Source of the DNA: an uncultured Oxalobacteraceae bacterium
GTDB lineage: Bacteria > Pseudomonadota > Gammaproteobacteria > Burkholderiales > Burkholderiaceae
DNA length: 35,929 nt
Direction: 5' to 3'
Assembly (NCBI GenBank): GCA_946479255.1
Contig: CAMLFK010000019.1
Coordinates: 1-35,929 of the forward strand
This document shows, piece by piece, positions 33,907 to 35,929 of the stretch. The notes beneath the pieces were generated by a model that worked only from the letters and a program-made list of their open reading frames with translations, was not told where the DNA came from and did no database searches. How positions within the stretch are numbered: the stretch's first letter is position 1; each line of letters starts with the position of its first letter. Made by a program: the position numbers and the translations under genes.

Positions 33907-35070
33907 ATGAAGAGACGACTGTATCTGAAGGCGGCGCTGGCCGGTTTCGCCGCCCTTGCCGCGGGCTGCGCGACCGGCCCGCTGGCTGGCGCGAACGGCA
34001 CCGCCGTCGGCGTCACCCGTGCCGAAGTGCTGGATGCGCTCACGCGCGCCAACAACTACTGGCAGGCCACCAATCCCCCGACCCACTGGGCCTTTTGGGA
34101 TTACGCCGCCTACCACACCGGCAATATGGAAGCCTACTTCATCACCCGCAACGAGACCTGGCGCCAGTACTCGACCGACTGGGCCGAGCATAACAAGTGG
34201 ATGTCCGCGCGCTCGACCAACAAGGCCGCCTGGAAGTACCACTACGGCGAGACTGACGAGCACGTGCTGTTCGGCGACTGGCAGATCGCCTACCAGACCT
34301 ACGCCGACCTGTACCAGCTCGACCCAAACAAGGACCGCAAGAAGATCGCCCGCGCGATCGAAGTATTCGAGCACCAGATGAACACGCCGAACAACGATTA
34401 CTGGTGGTGGGCCGACGGCCTGTACATGGTCATGCCGGTCATGACCAAGCTGTACAAGATCACCGGCGAACGGCGCTACCTCGACAAGCTGCACGAGTAC
34501 TTCAAGTTCGCCGACGAGCTGATGTTCGACAAGGACGCGGGCCTGTACTACCGGGATGCCAAGTACATCTACCCCAAGCACAAGAGTGCCAACGGCGGGC
34601 GTGACTTCTGGGCGCGCGGCGACGGCTGGGTGTTCGCCGGCCTGGCCAAGGTGCTGGCCGACCTGCCGAAGGACCATGCCGCCTACCCGCTGATGCTGGA
34701 CCGCTACCAGCGCATGGCCCGCGCATTGAAACCGCTGCAGCAGGACGAAGGCTACTGGACCCGCAGCCTGCTCGACCCGGACCATGCGCCGGGCCGCGAG
34801 ACCAGCGGCACCGCCTTCTTTACCTATGCTTACCTGTGGGGCATGAATCACGGCCTGCTCGACAAGGCCGATTACGCGCCGGTGGTCAAGAAGAGCTGGG
34901 CCTACCTGAGCAAGGTAGCCCTGCAGCCAAGCGGCAAGCTGGGATACGTGCAGCCGATCGGCGAGCGCGCCATTCCCGGCCAGCGGGTCGACCAGAATTC
35001 AAGCGCACCGTTTGGTGTCGGCGCCTTCCTGCTGGCCGCTTCTGAAATGGTCAGGTTCATTGACGCCTGA
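33907..35070 (+). CDS. GH105 unsaturated uronyl hydrolase, lipoprotein
   Basis: The 387-residue glycoside hydrolase of family 105 hydrates the 4,5-unsaturated uronic acid left by polysaccharide lyases and releases the next sugar. The (alpha/alpha)6-barrel motifs are visible: HYGETDEHVLFGDWQIAYQTYADL, the catalytic block WWWADGLYMVMPVM with Asp170, FWARGDGWVFAGLAKVL and SGTAFFTYAYLWG. The N-terminus MKRRLYLKAALAGFAALAAGC has a lipobox ending at Cys21 and a twin-arginine-like RRLYLK, so it may be a Tat-exported lipoprotein. It follows the propeller lyase gene by 28 bases and is followed by a strong terminator. Confidence 0.93.
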   Translation: MKRRLYLKAALAGFAALAAGCATGPLAGANGTAVGVTRAEVLDALTRANNYWQATNPPTHWAFWDYAAYHTGNMEAYFITRNETWRQYSTDWAEHNKWMSARSTNKAAWKYHYGETDEHVLFGDWQIAYQTYADLYQLDPNKDRKKIARAIEVFEHQMNTPNNDYWWWADGLYMVMPVMTKLYKITGERRYLDKLHEYFKFADELMFDKDAGLYYRDAKYIYPKHKSANGGRDFWARGDGWVFAGLAKVLADLPKDHAAYPLMLDRYQRMARALKPLQQDEGYWTRSLLDPDHAPGRETSGTAFFTYAYLWGMNHGLLDKADYAPVVKKSWAYLSKVALQPSGKLGYVQPIGERAIPGQRVDQNSSAPFGVGAFLLAASEMVRFIDA

Positions 35071-35137
35071 TGGCGCGAACCTGCATGATGTGGTTTTTCC
35101 TCCGGGCCGGGTTGGGTCTCCTCCGTCTCGGATTTTT

Positions 35138-35176
35138 GCCGAAGGTCGCGATGAAAACGCGACCTTCGGCTTTTTT
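35138..35176 (+). terminator. Strong terminator between GH105 and GH35 genes
   Basis: A perfect 13-bp stem GCCGAAGGTCGCG (35138-35150) with CGCGACCTTCGGC (35158-35170) has a 7-base loop and six T residues. The GH35 start lies only 28 bases after the T-run, leaving little room for a separate promoter. Confidence 0.92.
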
Positions 35177-35204
35177 CGATGAACTCATTGATCGGTAAGC
35201 GCTC

Positions 35205-35929
35205 ATGACCACTTACATTCCACGCCGCCGCCTGCTGCAAGGCGCCGCCGCCACCGCCGGCAGCGCCTTGCTCGCCAGCGTCCAAGCCGCCGCCTCGACG
35301 CGCTTTGCCATCGGCCCCACGGACTTCCTCCTGGACGGCAAACCAATCCAGATCCGCTGCGGCGAAATGCATTTCGCCCGCGTGCCGCGCGAGTACTGGG
35401 CGCACCGCCTGCAAGCCATCAAGGCGATGGGCCTGAACACTGTCTGTGCCTACCTGTTCTGGAACTACCACGAATGGCGCGAAGGTAAATTCGACTGGAG
35501 CGGCCAGCGCGACGCCGTCGAGTTCTGCCGCATGGCGCAAAAAGAAGGCCTGTGGGTGATCCTGCGCCCAGGTCCTTATGCCTGCGCCGAATGGGAAATG
35601 GGCGGCCTGCCATGGTGGCTGCTCAAGCAGCCCGGCGACGCTTTCCTGCGCACCCGCGCAGAAGGCTTTATCAACCCTGCGCGCCGCTATCTGAAGGAAG
35701 TCGGGCGCGTGCTCACGCCCATGCAGGTGACCCAGGGCGGCCCGATCCTGATGGTGCAGGCCGAGAACGAGTACGGCTTCTTCGGCGAAGATCTGGAGTA
35801 CATGCGCGTGATGCGCCAAGCCCTGTTGGATGCCAAGTTCGACGTTCCGCTGTTTCAGTGTAATCCGACCAATGCGGTCGCCAAGACCCACATCCCCGAG
35901 CTGTTCTCGGTGGCGAACTTCGGCAGCGA
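35205..35929 (+). CDS. GH35 beta-galactosidase, N-terminal part (3' end outside window)
   Basis: The 241 visible residues match family 35 beta-galactosidases, retaining exo-enzymes that remove terminal beta-galactose. After a signal sequence come GEMHFARVPREYWAHRLQA, MGLNTVCAYLFWNYHE, LRPGPYACAEWEMGGLPWWL and the family signature GGPILMVQAENEYG. The acid/base Glu is Glu189; the nucleophile lies beyond the window. The N-terminus IPRRRLLQGAA is a twin-arginine (Tat) signal motif followed by a hydrophobic Ala-rich stretch. The frame is open to the last base, so the gene continues. The ATG at 35205 has only a weak GGTAAG upstream. It belongs to the same carbohydrate locus but lies behind a terminator. 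Confidence 0.94.
   Translation, partial: MTTYIPRRRLLQGAAATAGSALLASVQAAASTRFAIGPTDFLLDGKPIQIRCGEMHFARVPREYWAHRLQAIKAMGLNTVCAYLFWNYHEWREGKFDWSGQRDAVEFCRMAQKEGLWVILRPGPYACAEWEMGGLPWWLLKQPGDAFLRTRAEGFINPARRYLKEVGRVLTPMQVTQGGPILMVQAENEYGFFGEDLEYMRVMRQALLDAKFDVPLFQCNPTNAVAKTHIPELFSVANFGS

Overview
The window is a high-G+C chromosomal segment of a betaproteobacterium. The proteins point to the Oxalobacteraceae (Massilia/Duganella/Telluria-like); this is inferred from protein character and gene order, since no database search was possible. The backbone is infB (3' end), rbfA and truB, then typA. An MBL-fold hydrolase gene, a repeat-rich spacer and a sigma-factor/membrane-protein pair lie between truB and typA.

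Layout. 1-3556: translation and RNA-modification genes (infB, rbfA, truB) plus a translationally coupled MBL hydrolase. 3557-3975: a non-coding, inverted-repeat-rich element. 3976-5012: sigma-70-family factor and a 4-TM protein. 5233-7068: typA. 7125-9832 (minus): a compact curli operon csgE-csgF-csgG-curlin with one long curlin. 10130-11983: an unrecognised large lipoprotein. 12021-14177: a small island whose ends are 195-bp direct repeats of the dusA promoter and 5' end; it carries, on the minus strand, hcp, tai4 and tae4 (a type VI secretion tube protein, an immunity protein and an amidase effector). 14110-15123: intact dusA. 15535-18094: a chemoreceptor followed by two tandem secreted TonB C-terminal-domain proteins. 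18222-22894: a BMP-type (nucleoside-like) ABC importer, with the binding protein divergent from ATPase-permease-permease. 22881-23931: a small acidic protein and an outer-membrane barrel protein. 24204-26966: a two-domain M16 protease with Fur-like sites upstream. 27008-35929: a carbohydrate-utilisation locus with an MFS sugar transporter and LacI regulator on the minus strand, and a TonB-dependent receptor, a BNR_4 beta-propeller (probable polysaccharide lyase), a GH105 unsaturated-uronyl hydrolase and the 5' part of a GH35 beta-galactosidase on the plus strand.

How the genes work together. In the curli operon, CsgG would form the outer-membrane pore, CsgE would gate and deliver, CsgF would couple secretion to nucleation, and the long repeat protein would form the fibre. 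In the carbohydrate locus, the receptor imports oligosaccharides. The lyase would make a 4,5-unsaturated uronate end, GH105 would remove it, and GH35 would remove exposed beta-galactose. The MFS protein would carry products across the inner membrane. Two near-identical 18-bp palindromes in the divergent promoter region are good candidate LacI-family operators.

The most interesting object is the dusA-linked island. It is a three-gene T6SS cargo cassette (carrier, immunity, toxin) of visibly lower G+C than its surroundings. It has no integrase or transposase of its own and is bounded by 99% identical copies of the dusA 5' region, so the downstream dusA is regenerated intact while a 25-codon dusA stub is left upstream.
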